Assembly (NCBI RefSeq): GCF_003097655.1 | Contig: NZ_QCZH01000002.1 | Location: forward strand, 186,001 to 250,000 | Reading direction: 5' to 3' | Length of the DNA stretch: 64,000 nt | Origin: Flavobacterium laiguense | GTDB taxonomy: Bacteria > Bacteroidota > Bacteroidia > Flavobacteriales > Flavobacteriaceae | Shown here: in pieces, positions 30,807 to 39,072 of the stretch | Layout of the letters: every line of letters begins with the position of its first letter | Numbering within the stretch: the first letter of the stretch is position 1 | Position numbers and translations under genes: made by a program | The notes under the pieces: generated by a model | Databases searched by the model: none | Told to the model about the DNA's origin: nothing | What the model saw: only the letters and a program-made list of their open reading frames with translations

Positions 30807-31961
30807 ATGAAAAACACATGTAAAGACATATTAATAATCGGAGCGGGATGCTTAGGTCTAAACGCTGCCACATTTAGCGCATTAGCTAAAGATTATCCGC
30901 TTGTTATTACTGCGGAAGCAAAAGAGAATAAAGCGTATTTGAGAATTACCGGTCTTATATATGAATGGAATAATTCATCTGAAGAAATCACAAGAAAGAT
31001 TGATGATTTTTTAGCTGAAGGAATTCAAGACGTACACGTTTATCTAAATGGACCAGGGGGAGATGTTTTCCAAGCTGCGGAAATTGAAAACCAAATACAA
31101 AGGTTTCCGGGTTCTAAAACTGGAGAAGCTGGCGCACTTCTAGCATCGGCTTATACTAAAATAGCTATTTCATTAGATAGCTGTAAGCAAGCCGAAAACG
31201 GACAATTTATGTATCATAAGCCATCTGGAAGATTATCAGGCAATGAAGATGCAATCGCATCAGGTTTGAAGCTTTTACAAAATATGTCCACTCAATACAA
31301 AGAGGCTTATTCCGCAAAAACGGGAATTGCTGTTGAAGTAATTGAATCCAATTGGGCAACTGGCGATGTTTGGCTTTCTGCTAAAGAAGCCGTAGCGCAA
31401 AAATTCCTTTCAGGCACTACACAAAAAAATGCACCTATCACAAAAGAGACCAAAGCTCTGTTTCAAGCTTGTGGAGCTCCAACACTTCCAAAAATTACAA
31501 ATCACAAAAAACCCTTAAAAACTATGGATCAAAAAATCCTCGCTCTATCCTTAGGGCTTCCAGAAGATGCTTCTGAAGAATTAATCAAAGCAACGATTAA
31601 GGCCAATAAAGATGCGGCTACAGAAGTTGCAGGATTGAAAGCCGAAAAGGCAGCTAAAGAAACGGCAGACACTACAGCCAAAGTGGACACTTTAATTAAT
31701 GGCGCAATCGCTGATAAAAAAGTAAACGCTACACAAGGCGAAAGCTTAAAAACTTGGGCTAAAACTGATTTTGCGGGATGTGAAACTTACATCAAGGGAT
31801 TGTCTGCTTTGGGTAAATTATCTGCTGCTATTGTGCCCAGTGCCGTTGGAGCTGTAAAAGCATTTGCAGATATGACAGAAGCTGAACAGCAAACAATGTC
31901 ACAAGATGATCCTGATGGATTTAAAGCGGCATATCTCGCATTACTTGAAGAAAAAAAATAA
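30807..31961 (+). CDS. ClpP-like head maturation protease with C-terminal scaffold
   Basis: 384 residues. The ClpP fold is seen in LNGPGGDVFQAAEI (about 80-93), ALLASAYTKIA with probable nucleophile S114, and FMYHKPSG with H137. The C-terminal ~145 residues are Ala/Lys/Glu-rich helices typical of a scaffold. An in-frame ATG at 31524 (MDQKILALSLG) sits exactly where the scaffold begins, so a separate scaffold product from a nested start is likely, as in Mu (gpI and gpZ). First gene of the rightward late block. Confidence 0.85.
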   Translation: MKNTCKDILIIGAGCLGLNAATFSALAKDYPLVITAEAKENKAYLRITGLIYEWNNSSEEITRKIDDFLAEGIQDVHVYLNGPGGDVFQAAEIENQIQRFPGSKTGEAGALLASAYTKIAISLDSCKQAENGQFMYHKPSGRLSGNEDAIASGLKLLQNMSTQYKEAYSAKTGIAVEVIESNWATGDVWLSAKEAVAQKFLSGTTQKNAPITKETKALFQACGAPTLPKITNHKKPLKTMDQKILALSLGLPEDASEELIKATIKANKDAATEVAGLKAEKAAKETADTTAKVDTLINGAIADKKVNATQGESLKTWAKTDFAGCETYIKGLSALGKLSAAIVPSAVGAVKAFADMTEAEQQTMSQDDPDGFKAAYLALLEEKK

Positions 31962-31982
31962 AAAAAGAAAAACTAGAGAGAG

Positions 31983-32021
31983 AAAAACAGGCTATTGAGC
32001 CTTGAGCGATAGTCTGTTTTT
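31983..32021 (+). terminator. terminator/attenuator between protease and capsid genes
   Basis: AAAAACAGGCTAT (from 31983) pairs with ATAGTCTGTTTTT (ending 32021) with one G-T pair. With its T-run it would reduce read-through, which may help set capsid expression from a separate downstream promoter. Confidence 0.75.
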
Positions 32022-32055
32022 ATAAAAAAAGTAAACAAAAACCAATATTACAAAT

Positions 32056-33066
32056 ATGAAAAAGTTAGGATTAGTATTAGTGATGCTGTTGTTATCAGTA
32101 GTGTCCATAGCGGGAACATTCTCGCACAGTATTCCAAAATCGGAAAAAGCAAACCTACGCACTTGTGGAGTTTCTATCACGGACGGCGATTTATTGAATG
32201 AGTTGAATGAGAAATTTATTTTAACCAAATTCAGAAGTTTAGGTACTTGGCTGCAAGAAGTAACCAGTAAGGATTCTTGGGTAGGCAATAACGCAATCAA
32301 AATTCCAAAACGAAAAGGCGATTCCGCACCAGTTGTATTAATTAACAACACGGTGTACCCAATGTTGTCTAGCGGTAGAGATGATGAGAAAGTAATTGTT
32401 GCTTTAAATAAATACGATACCGAAAACAGAGAAGTTACTCAAGACGAATTATACGCTATTGCCTATGACAAAGAAGGTGATATCAATATGGAGTTGAAAG
32501 ATGAGTTAGAAATCAAAGTGACAGAACATGCTTTGTATTCTATTTCTCCAGTCCAAAATTCGGCAAGTACACCAGTTCTTGAAACTACTGGTCCATTAGA
32601 TGGAACTCGTAGAAGATTGGTAAAAGCGGATGTCATCCGATTGAAAGCAGGTTTAGATAAAATTTCGGTACCAAAAACAGGTCGTATTTGGGTAATGAGT
32701 TCTACTCATGCTAATGACTTGTTGCTTGAAGATGCTGCTTTCGAGAAAGGATACCAAAACCGTGTAGATGGTGCAATCGCCATTAACTACTATGGTTTCA
32801 AAATCTACGAGGAGGTTTATACACCTTCATACCACGCAACTACAAAAGTGAAATTAGCTTTTGATGCTGTAACTGCTGGTAGAACATCAAGTATCATTTT
32901 CCACAAATCTAGCTGTGTAAAAGCAAAAGGAACTGTTGACCGTTTTGCAAGAGATCGTAAAGCAGATCCTGAGTACAGAAAATCGGTAGTAGGGTATCAA
33001 TTGTATTTCGGATGTTTTGCAATCCAAGATCAAGGTTTAGCCGCAATCATTGATGGTGTAGACTAG
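32056..33066 (+). CDS. major capsid protein (HK97-like, Mu gpT position)
   Basis: 336 residues. An N-arm is followed by the beta-hinge and P-domain type segments (SLGTWLQEVTSKDSW, KGDSAPVVLINNTVYPM, LKAGLDKISVPKTGRIWVMSS). The C-terminal A-domain is YRKSVVGYQLYFGCFAIQDQGLAAI. The first ~20 residues (MKKLGLVLVMLLLSVVSIAG) look exactly like a signal peptide, which is odd for a cytoplasmically assembled shell. The region could be removed by the upstream protease or be mis-started. It lies between a terminator and the lysozyme gene. Confidence 0.75.
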   Translation: MKKLGLVLVMLLLSVVSIAGTFSHSIPKSEKANLRTCGVSITDGDLLNELNEKFILTKFRSLGTWLQEVTSKDSWVGNNAIKIPKRKGDSAPVVLINNTVYPMLSSGRDDEKVIVALNKYDTENREVTQDELYAIAYDKEGDINMELKDELEIKVTEHALYSISPVQNSASTPVLETTGPLDGTRRRLVKADVIRLKAGLDKISVPKTGRIWVMSSTHANDLLLEDAAFEKGYQNRVDGAIAINYYGFKIYEEVYTPSYHATTKVKLAFDAVTAGRTSSIIFHKSSCVKAKGTVDRFARDRKADPEYRKSVVGYQLYFGCFAIQDQGLAAIIDGVD

Positions 33067-33196
33067 TAATAAAGTAAAAAAGGCTTTAGTCTTGAATTGC
33101 ACCGCCACAGCCTACACGGCAAACACATATAAAGTGGTGTGAACATCTAGTATGAGCAATGAATCAAACTAAAACCTTTTTTAAAATCTATTTCAA

Positions 33197-33670
33197 ATGA
33201 AATTAAACGAAAGCGGATACAAGATACTTCAAGAATTTGAGGGATTAGATCTAAAGCCTTATTTGTGTAGTGCGGGAGTTCCAACCATTGGATACGGCAA
33301 TACTGTTTATCCAAATGGTAGAAAAATTACCATGAAGGATACGCCAATTACAAAAGTTTTTGCTGAACAAATGTTGCGCTCAACAGCTGATTTATTTGCG
33401 AAAGATGTAACACGATTGATTAAATCAATTGTTACTCAAAACCAATTTAACGCATTAGTTTCTTTTGCCTACAACTTAGGAACCGATATTGATGCCGATG
33501 ATATTCCCGAGGGTTTAGGGGATAGTACGCTTCTCAAAAAAGTAAACGCAAATCCAAACGATAAAGCTATCGTCAACGAGTTCCTAAAATGGAATAAAGC
33601 AAAAGGAGTTGTGGTATCAGGATTAACGAAACGCAGAATTAAAGAAAGTCAAATCTTTTTTACACCATGA
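33197..33670 (+). CDS. phage lysozyme (GH24 muramidase)
   Basis: 157-residue T4-type lysozyme that cleaves peptidoglycan at lysis. The catalytic glutamate is E15 (FEGLDLKPY), and T30 lies in VPTIGYG. The position of the usual aspartate (9 residues after E) is C24 instead, a variant known in some phage lysozymes. FNALVSFAYNLG and LTKRRIKESQIF are the conserved helices. There is no signal peptide or anchor, so it needs a holin. The TGA overlaps the next ATG. Confidence 0.9.
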   Translation: MKLNESGYKILQEFEGLDLKPYLCSAGVPTIGYGNTVYPNGRKITMKDTPITKVFAEQMLRSTADLFAKDVTRLIKSIVTQNQFNALVSFAYNLGTDIDADDIPEGLGDSTLLKKVNANPNDKAIVNEFLKWNKAKGVVVSGLTKRRIKESQIFFTP

Positions 33671-33849
33671 GCAAAGAAATTCCGCCAATTATAAAATCGG
33701 CTTTAGACCAAGCCGCACAACAATACTCGCAAAGCCATGCTACTACAAATGCTGGATTGATTTTGCGTTTTCTAGCCCGTTTTGTGACTGTAGATACAAT
33801 TGTAAAATTGTTTGCTCATAAACTTGACAATACTGTTAAAACCATTTAA
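33667..33849 (+). CDS. small protein following lysozyme
   Basis: 60 residues, amphipathic with a moderately hydrophobic middle (NAGLILRFLARFVTVDTIVKLFA). The ATGA overlap couples it to the lysozyme gene, so a lysis-accessory function is possible. No family recognised. Confidence 0.55.
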   Translation: MSKEIPPIIKSALDQAAQQYSQSHATTNAGLILRFLARFVTVDTIVKLFAHKLDNTVKTI

Positions 33850-33859
33850 TAACTATAAA

Positions 33860-34213
33860 ATGAATCAAAATATAAAAGATTCCGCTATTGATGTCTTCGA
33901 AAGATTTCCATTAGCCAAAGAAGTATTCGTAACTACAGATGAGCAAGCCTTTCTGAAAGAGGATAGAGCTCGTATGCACGACAAAGATTTTGTAAAGGTA
34001 AAACGTTCGGAAGTAATGTCTGAAGAGAAAGAGACTGAGCCTACTAAAGATGGCAAACCAGCTAAAAAATCAGCTGAAGAATTAATTGCTTTTGCATCAA
34101 CATGCGAGCTAACTGAAGAGCTAGATGCTATTCTTGAAAGTGGCGAAAAAAGAGCTACTGTAGTAGCAGCTATTGCGGCTAGAAAAGAAGTTTTAACTCC
34201 TAAAAAAGACTAA
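33860..34213 (+). CDS. late phage protein of unknown function
   Basis: 117 residues. The N-terminal part (DVFERFPLAKEVFVTTDEQAFLKEDRARMH) is followed by a Lys/Glu/Pro-rich linker and a helical end (SAEELIAFASTC... ATVVAAIAARKEVL). The linker suggests a flexible virion or head-completion protein. The start at 33860 follows the previous gene by 10 bp. The next gene, the sheath, starts 2 bp after its stop. Confidence 0.6.
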   Translation: MNQNIKDSAIDVFERFPLAKEVFVTTDEQAFLKEDRARMHDKDFVKVKRSEVMSEEKETEPTKDGKPAKKSAEELIAFASTCELTEELDAILESGEKRATVVAAIAARKEVLTPKKD

Positions 34214-34215
34214 CG

Positions 34216-35418
34216 ATGAGTTTTGAAGGTGTAATAATTAACCAAGGACAAGGCGGATTAAACCGCACGGAAACGCCCACCGATGCTGTAATGGCATTGG
34301 TAGCGTTTGTCAATGATCCATTGACGAATGCACCAAACGAAGTACATCAACTCTTAAGCGTATTAGATGCTGAAGCGTTGGGCTTTGATGCGGCTTATGA
34401 TGCCAATGAGGCGGTTTTGCTTCATTATCATATCTCAGAGTTTTTTAGGCTAGCTCCTAACGGAACTTTAAAACTGGTAGTTACTGAAAAAACTACTGCT
34501 AAATTGTTTTTTGAAAGTGACACCACCAAAGCATTATTTAGAGCAAATACAGATGTAAAACGCATTGGTTTTGTGTACAATAATGATGTGGTAGCTTTAG
34601 ATATAGTACAAGAAATAGGTGCATGTCAAGTGTTTATCAATAATTTATTTTTAGACAAAATCTACTTAAACGGAATTTATTTAGAAGCAAGAAATGTGGC
34701 TAAAAACGCAATTTCTAGACGCACATTAGGCGCTGGAAAAGTAAGTTTAGTTATTGCACAAGATCCTGCTATCGCATCGCTTGATGCAGCTTATTCTCAT
34801 TATGCTGCCGTAGGTTCTATTCTTGGAATGAGAGCCGTTCGAAAAGTAAACGAAAATTTAGGGTCGGTAGATGTTATTAGCAAGCCAAATGCTAAAAAAG
34901 GTGAATTGACTTATCCCTTAACCGATAGTTTGAGAGGCTTGTGGCTGTCTGCTGCATTGAGTAACGGAACGCTAGTTTCGTCATTGGCTGATGTCGAAAA
35001 AAGAGCATTAACGGCTAATGGGTATATCTATGCGGGAAGCTTTCAAGGGTTTGCAGGAGTGTATCTAAACGGTGAACCTACTTGTATTGCTATCTCATCG
35101 GATTACTCTACAGGCGAAAATAACGGTGTTTGGGATAAAGCAGCTCTAGGGATTAGAAACGCGCTACTGCCAAAAGTCCGTGGTTGGTTTCAACGTGATG
35201 CGGCCACAGGAAAATTGAGAGATACTGCCATCACTAGCTTAGAAAATATTGGTAAGAAACCATTGCAAGCAATGCTTGTGGCGGCAGAAATTAGCGGATT
35301 TGATTTGGTAATTCCTGCGGGACAAAACCCAAACGATCAAACGCCTTTAATGGTTAAAACAACAGTAACACTAGGAGCAATCATCCACACCTTTGAGGTT
35401 GATTTATCATTAAACTAA
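34216..35418 (+). CDS. tail sheath protein (DUF2586 family)
   Basis: 400 residues. The DUF2586 pattern is visible in the glycine-rich start (GVIINQGQGGLNRTETPT), a middle YSHYAAVGSILGMRAVRKVNENLGSVD, and YIYAGSFQGFAGVYLNGEPTCIA. The C-terminal domain contains ALLPKVRGWFQRDAATGKLRDTAI. It forms the contractile outer tube that drives injection. Neighbouring tube, chaperone and tape-measure genes follow in standard myovirus order. Confidence 0.85.
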   Translation: MSFEGVIINQGQGGLNRTETPTDAVMALVAFVNDPLTNAPNEVHQLLSVLDAEALGFDAAYDANEAVLLHYHISEFFRLAPNGTLKLVVTEKTTAKLFFESDTTKALFRANTDVKRIGFVYNNDVVALDIVQEIGACQVFINNLFLDKIYLNGIYLEARNVAKNAISRRTLGAGKVSLVIAQDPAIASLDAAYSHYAAVGSILGMRAVRKVNENLGSVDVISKPNAKKGELTYPLTDSLRGLWLSAALSNGTLVSSLADVEKRALTANGYIYAGSFQGFAGVYLNGEPTCIAISSDYSTGENNGVWDKAALGIRNALLPKVRGWFQRDAATGKLRDTAITSLENIGKKPLQAMLVAAEISGFDLVIPAGQNPNDQTPLMVKTTVTLGAIIHTFEVDLSLN

Positions 35419-35422
35419 TAGT

Positions 35423-35857
35423 ATGGCAAAAGTAGTAACGTTAATAAACGCTTTCGGGCGCATGGCTGGGTGGAACTCAGTAACCCTAAACATCTACGGT
35501 AGAGATGTGCAAGGTATTACCGAATTGTCTTATGATGATGTGGTTGAGAAAGAAAAGATAAAAGGTGCTGGACGTATGCCAATAGGTATTGGTGAAGGCG
35601 ACTATGATGCAAAAATAGGGATGAAACTCTACCAAGAGGAAGTCATTGCTATTATGGATTCATTGCCTCCGGGCTTTCGTTTGCAAGATGTAATCCCTGT
35701 TGATGTAATTGTACAATATACGTACAATACTCGTATTTACATGGACATCATTCACAATGTAGAGTTTACGAAAGTAGGTAAAGCAGTGAAAAAAGGAGAT
35801 AAAACTGTCGAACAAACAGTTGAATTAATTTGCACACATATTTCTTGGAACGTATAG
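35423..35857 (+). CDS. tail tube protein
   Basis: 144 residues, mostly beta (WNSVTLNIYGRDVQGITELSYDD; GGRMPIGIGEGDYDAKIGMKLYQEEV-type; TRIYMDIIHNVEFTKVGKAVKKGD; TVELICTHISW). Size, composition and position between sheath and chaperone fit the inner tail tube of contractile phages. Family assignment is by position and fold pattern. Confidence 0.78.
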   Translation: MAKVVTLINAFGRMAGWNSVTLNIYGRDVQGITELSYDDVVEKEKIKGAGRMPIGIGEGDYDAKIGMKLYQEEVIAIMDSLPPGFRLQDVIPVDVIVQYTYNTRIYMDIIHNVEFTKVGKAVKKGDKTVEQTVELICTHISWNV

Positions 35858-35859
35858 CT

Positions 35860-36246
35860 ATGAAAGATAAAAAACAGGATGTTGCAGAAAATCAAGAGAT
35901 AGAAGCAATCGAAACTATTGTAGATCCAATAGGATATTTAAGCGATGCAGAATTAAATGCATTGAAAGCCCAAAAAGGCACGAAGTACATTCACGAAATC
36001 GTCACTATTGATGACGATGAGCAAACGCACGCCACTTACTTTTTGAAACCAAGTTTAGATCATCTGCAGGTATTAGCAGATTATGCAAAAAAAGGAGAAG
36101 AGATGGTAGGTTTAGCCACCCTCTTCAATACGTGTCGTGTTGCTGGTTCTCCCGAAGTCTTGACCGATGATGAAATGAAAGCATCAGCTTATAAAGCACT
36201 AGCGCAACTCTTTAAAAGAAGGGAAGCGGTTGTAAAAAAGCGTTAG
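35860..36246 (+). CDS. tail assembly chaperone, zero-frame product (Mu gp41 / lambda G-like)
   Basis: 128 residues, acidic N-terminus, then ALKAQKGTKYIHEIVTIDDDEQTHATYFLKPSL and a helical end (AYKALAQLFKRREAVVKKR). It precedes the tape measure as chaperones do. The last codons contain the slippery heptamer A AAA AAG just before the TAG at 36244-36246. Most ribosomes would make this short form. Start at 35860, two bases after the tube stop. Confidence 0.78.
   Translation: MKDKKQDVAENQEIEAIETIVDPIGYLSDAELNALKAQKGTKYIHEIVTIDDDEQTHATYFLKPSLDHLQVLADYAKKGEEMVGLATLFNTCRVAGSPEVLTDDEMKASAYKALAQLFKRREAVVKKR
36234..36240 (+). other. -1 ribosomal frameshift site A AAA AAG with downstream hairpin
   Basis: The zero-frame codons are GTA AAA AAG CGT TAG, so the heptamer is in register. 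A hairpin GGACG (36248-36252) / CGTCC (36262-36266), extendable by a G-T pair, begins 7 nt downstream, the usual distance for a stimulator. The -1 frame is open to 36458. Frameshifted chaperone pairs are conserved in tailed phages (lambda G/GT, Mu 41/42). Confidence 0.85.
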
Positions 36247-36458
36247 AGGACGGAACTATTTCGTCCGATGATGATCATGATTTTTACAGGCGAGGTAATG
36301 CATTAATTAGAGGTGCTTTTCAAATAGAACCTCGAAAGCTCACTATTCAAAAATGGGCGCAACTCTATCAGGAAGCCATCTATTTGAAAACATTGGATGC
36401 GGAAATTCAAACCAACATTTTAGCAAAAATATTCGGTAAAGCCGAAACAACAGCATAA
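36240..36458 (+). CDS. tail assembly chaperone, -1 frame extension (GT-like 'T' part)
   Basis: 72 codons with no start codon of their own at the beginning: ALEDGTISSDDDHDFYRRG at the start, then RGAFQIEPRKLTIQKWAQLYQEAIYLK and a helical end. It is reached only by a -1 slip at 36234-36240, giving a fusion of about 199 residues from 35860. In lambda the T part binds the tail tube protein and recruits it to the tape measure. Its TAA overlaps the tape-measure ATG. Confidence 0.8.
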   Translation, partial: ALEDGTISSDDDHDFYRRGNALIRGAFQIEPRKLTIQKWAQLYQEAIYLKTLDAEIQTNILAKIFGKAETTA

Positions 36459-38419
36459 TGGCAGATCAACAAACGAATTGGATATTAGAACTTGTCGACA
36501 AAATAACTGCTCCTGTAAAAGAGGTAACGGCTGGTATTGACAAATTAGAAGATGCCATTAATACCGTTGATGTTAAACTCGGAAAAGTAGGTGACGAGGG
36601 AGCGAAAGCCTTTGAGAAAACGAATACTTCGTTAAAAATGCTTGCTGTTCAGGCGGGAGCTCAAGCAATAACCAATTTAGGTCAACCTTTACTAGACGGT
36701 GCCGATGGAGCTTATGCTTATGATGCCTCATTAAAGGAGTTGAGTGCCATTACTGGAGTGGTTGGGGATGATTTGAAAACCATTGGAAGTAACGCCAGGG
36801 AAAGTGCTGTTGATTTTGGAGGTGATGCAGCGGAAAGTGTAAAGAGTTACACGCTCTTACTTTCTAAACTAACACCCGAAATTGCTAAAAACCCAGTTGC
36901 CCTTGACATGATGGGTAAAAGTGTTGCTCTTTTAGGAGAGACTATGCACGGAGATTTAACAGGTGCGGCGAATGCTGCATCAAGTGCTATGAATCAATTT
37001 GGTGTTGATTTGACAGATCCAGTAGCGGCTGCAGAAACAATGGATGTGATGTTGAACAATATGGCATCATCTGCAAAAGTTGGTAATCAAGAAGTAAATC
37101 AAGTAGCTCAGGGATTAGACAATTCAGGAGCATCCGCAAAAAAAGCCAATGTATCGTTCATAGAAACGAATGCGGCGTTACAAGTTCTTGGAAAGTATGG
37201 AAAAGAAGGAGCTGAAGGCGGGACTGCTTTAAACAATGTTTTGGCGGTTATGGGTAAAAAAGAGTTTTTGCCTAAAGAAGTTTTAAACCAATTGAAACAA
37301 GCTGGAGTAAATGTAGATGTGCTTTCGGACAAAAACAAATCACTAGCGGATAGAATCACTGAGCTTAAAAAACTGTCAGGAAAGGATGAAGTTCTTGGAG
37401 CTATGTTCGGTACTGAAAACACTATCGCAATATCTGGACTTCTTAGTAGTGTTGATTTATTGAGAGATTACACTACACAAATTACCGAAGATCAAACCGC
37501 TTTAGCCGATATGGCTGCAACAATGGGTACCAGTTATCAGGAGTCAAAAGATAGAATTGTTTCTTATTTTGATGATATAAAACTAAGTATTTACGGTTGT
37601 ACGGGAGAAATGTTACCATTTATTGATGTTGGATTGCAAGGTATCATGGGTATTATGAATTTGGCACCTGGTTTATTGGCAATGAAGGATTTGTATGTAA
37701 TGCTTAAAGAGTCTACGTATTTGCAAACTGCTGCGCAATGGTTATTGAACATTGCAATGGATGCAAACCCAATAGGTCTAGTGATTCTTGCCATTACGGC
37801 TTTGATTGCAATTGTAGCTACCGTCATTAGTTATTATGACGAATGGGGTGCGGCTATAACGTTGGTCATGGGGCCTCTTGGAATGGTAATTAGTTTGGTT
37901 CAAAGTTTTGTCCGCCATTGGGATAGTATAACTACAGCTTTCGAGAAAGGCGGTATTGTTGGAGGACTCAAACGCATTGGGTTAGTTTTATTGGATGCTC
38001 TGTTGTATCCTGTTCAACAGCTTTTAGGCCTGTTGGCAAAAATACCCGGTCTTGGATATTTAGCTAGTGGAGGTGCTAAGTATATTACTGAAATGCGCCA
38101 TAAACTTTCTCTTGATGAAGCCGACCCAAAAAAGGCTAAAGAAAAATCTACAATGAGTGCGGCTGAGCTAGAACGGCAACGCCTACTAAAACAAAAAGAG
38201 CAACCCGATAAGTTCTCGCCTATAAAACCAAGTGATATTGGCGCGGACAAATCAGGTGGAAACTCAGGAGGTGGCAAGATTATCAATATGACGTTGAATG
38301 TTTACAACACGTATAAAGTGATGAAAGAAGATTTGCAAAATTTTGAAAAAATAACCGAACATGTAGTGGGTAGAATAAACGACACGCTCAAAGATTCATT
38401 AATAGCAGCAGGGTCATGA
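36458..38419 (+). CDS. tail tape measure protein
   Basis: 653 residues. The N-terminal part is coiled (ELVDKITAPVKEVTAGIDKLEDAINTVD). The TP901-type core follows (AYAYDASLKELSAITGVVGDDLKTIGSNARES; TALNNVLAVMGKK). Hydrophobic segments at about 390-480 (NPIGLVILAITALIAIVATVI) may insert in the host membrane during ejection. Its length sets tail length. The modest size suggests a short tail. It starts inside the chaperone stop and overlaps the next gene by 4 bp. Confidence 0.87.
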   Translation: MADQQTNWILELVDKITAPVKEVTAGIDKLEDAINTVDVKLGKVGDEGAKAFEKTNTSLKMLAVQAGAQAITNLGQPLLDGADGAYAYDASLKELSAITGVVGDDLKTIGSNARESAVDFGGDAAESVKSYTLLLSKLTPEIAKNPVALDMMGKSVALLGETMHGDLTGAANAASSAMNQFGVDLTDPVAAAETMDVMLNNMASSAKVGNQEVNQVAQGLDNSGASAKKANVSFIETNAALQVLGKYGKEGAEGGTALNNVLAVMGKKEFLPKEVLNQLKQAGVNVDVLSDKNKSLADRITELKKLSGKDEVLGAMFGTENTIAISGLLSSVDLLRDYTTQITEDQTALADMAATMGTSYQESKDRIVSYFDDIKLSIYGCTGEMLPFIDVGLQGIMGIMNLAPGLLAMKDLYVMLKESTYLQTAAQWLLNIAMDANPIGLVILAITALIAIVATVISYYDEWGAAITLVMGPLGMVISLVQSFVRHWDSITTAFEKGGIVGGLKRIGLVLLDALLYPVQQLLGLLAKIPGLGYLASGGAKYITEMRHKLSLDEADPKKAKEKSTMSAAELERQRLLKQKEQPDKFSPIKPSDIGADKSGGNSGGGKIINMTLNVYNTYKVMKEDLQNFEKITEHVVGRINDTLKDSLIAAGS

Positions 38420-39072
38420 TAGAATATAGTATTCCACCATTGGCTAACTTATTTATGCAGGCTTTTGGTGTTAAGATAGGCGGGATTTATAGACCCGAAC
38501 AAGCTTCGGGAAATCCTGATGATCCTACAGGCTTTTTTACAGGAGTTGAAGTTGTAGAAGATATAAACCAAGCCTATGAAATGAGCGCAATGGGCACACC
38601 CATTTTGTTCCCTGTTTTGTTTTCATCTGGAGTTTATAAAAAATACAATGAGCGTGGCGAAATAGTTGACAAGAAAATGGGGGATTTTAGATTACCTATT
38701 GCTTCAATTGTCTCTTTTAGGAGGGATAAGATTATGGGAGTTACTCGAATTAATGGAGGTAACGGAACGGTTAAAGAAATTTACGGGTTTGATGATTGGC
38801 AGGTTTCTATTAATGGTTTTTTGATTCCAGACGGTTCACAACCACAAGGGTTTAAAAATCCACTAGAGCAAGAAAGAGAATTGGTTAAGTGGGATAATTT
38901 GGCTAGTAGTATTGAGGTGTTTGGCGAATTGTTTACCGTTCGGAAAATTAAGCGATTAACTATAAAAAGCATCAGTTTTGAACCAATGCGAGGCAAACCA
39001 AACATTAGAACTTTTACGATAACGGCTATAAGTGATGATCCTATAGAATTGAATATAAAAAGTAGAATATGA
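38416..39072 (+). CDS. baseplate/tail protein, DUF6046-like
   Basis: 218 residues, beta-rich (PILFPVLFSSGVYKKYN, DFRLPIASIVSFRRDKIMGVTRINGGNGTVKEIYGFDDWQVSINGFLIP). It resembles DUF6046 proteins found after the tape measure of Bacteroidetes phages. The position corresponds to the Mu gp43 / LysM-type tail-hub adaptor. ATGA overlaps link it to both neighbours. Confidence 0.7.
   Translation: MIEYSIPPLANLFMQAFGVKIGGIYRPEQASGNPDDPTGFFTGVEVVEDINQAYEMSAMGTPILFPVLFSSGVYKKYNERGEIVDKKMGDFRLPIASIVSFRRDKIMGVTRINGGNGTVKEIYGFDDWQVSINGFLIPDGSQPQGFKNPLEQERELVKWDNLASSIEVFGELFTVRKIKRLTIKSISFEPMRGKPNIRTFTITAISDDPIELNIKSRI

Noticed and set aside
33067..33196. Terminator between capsid and lysozyme genes
   Set aside because: AAAAAGGCTTTAG and CTAAAACCTTTTTT could pair, but with a loop of nearly 80 nt and mismatches. 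Not convincing.
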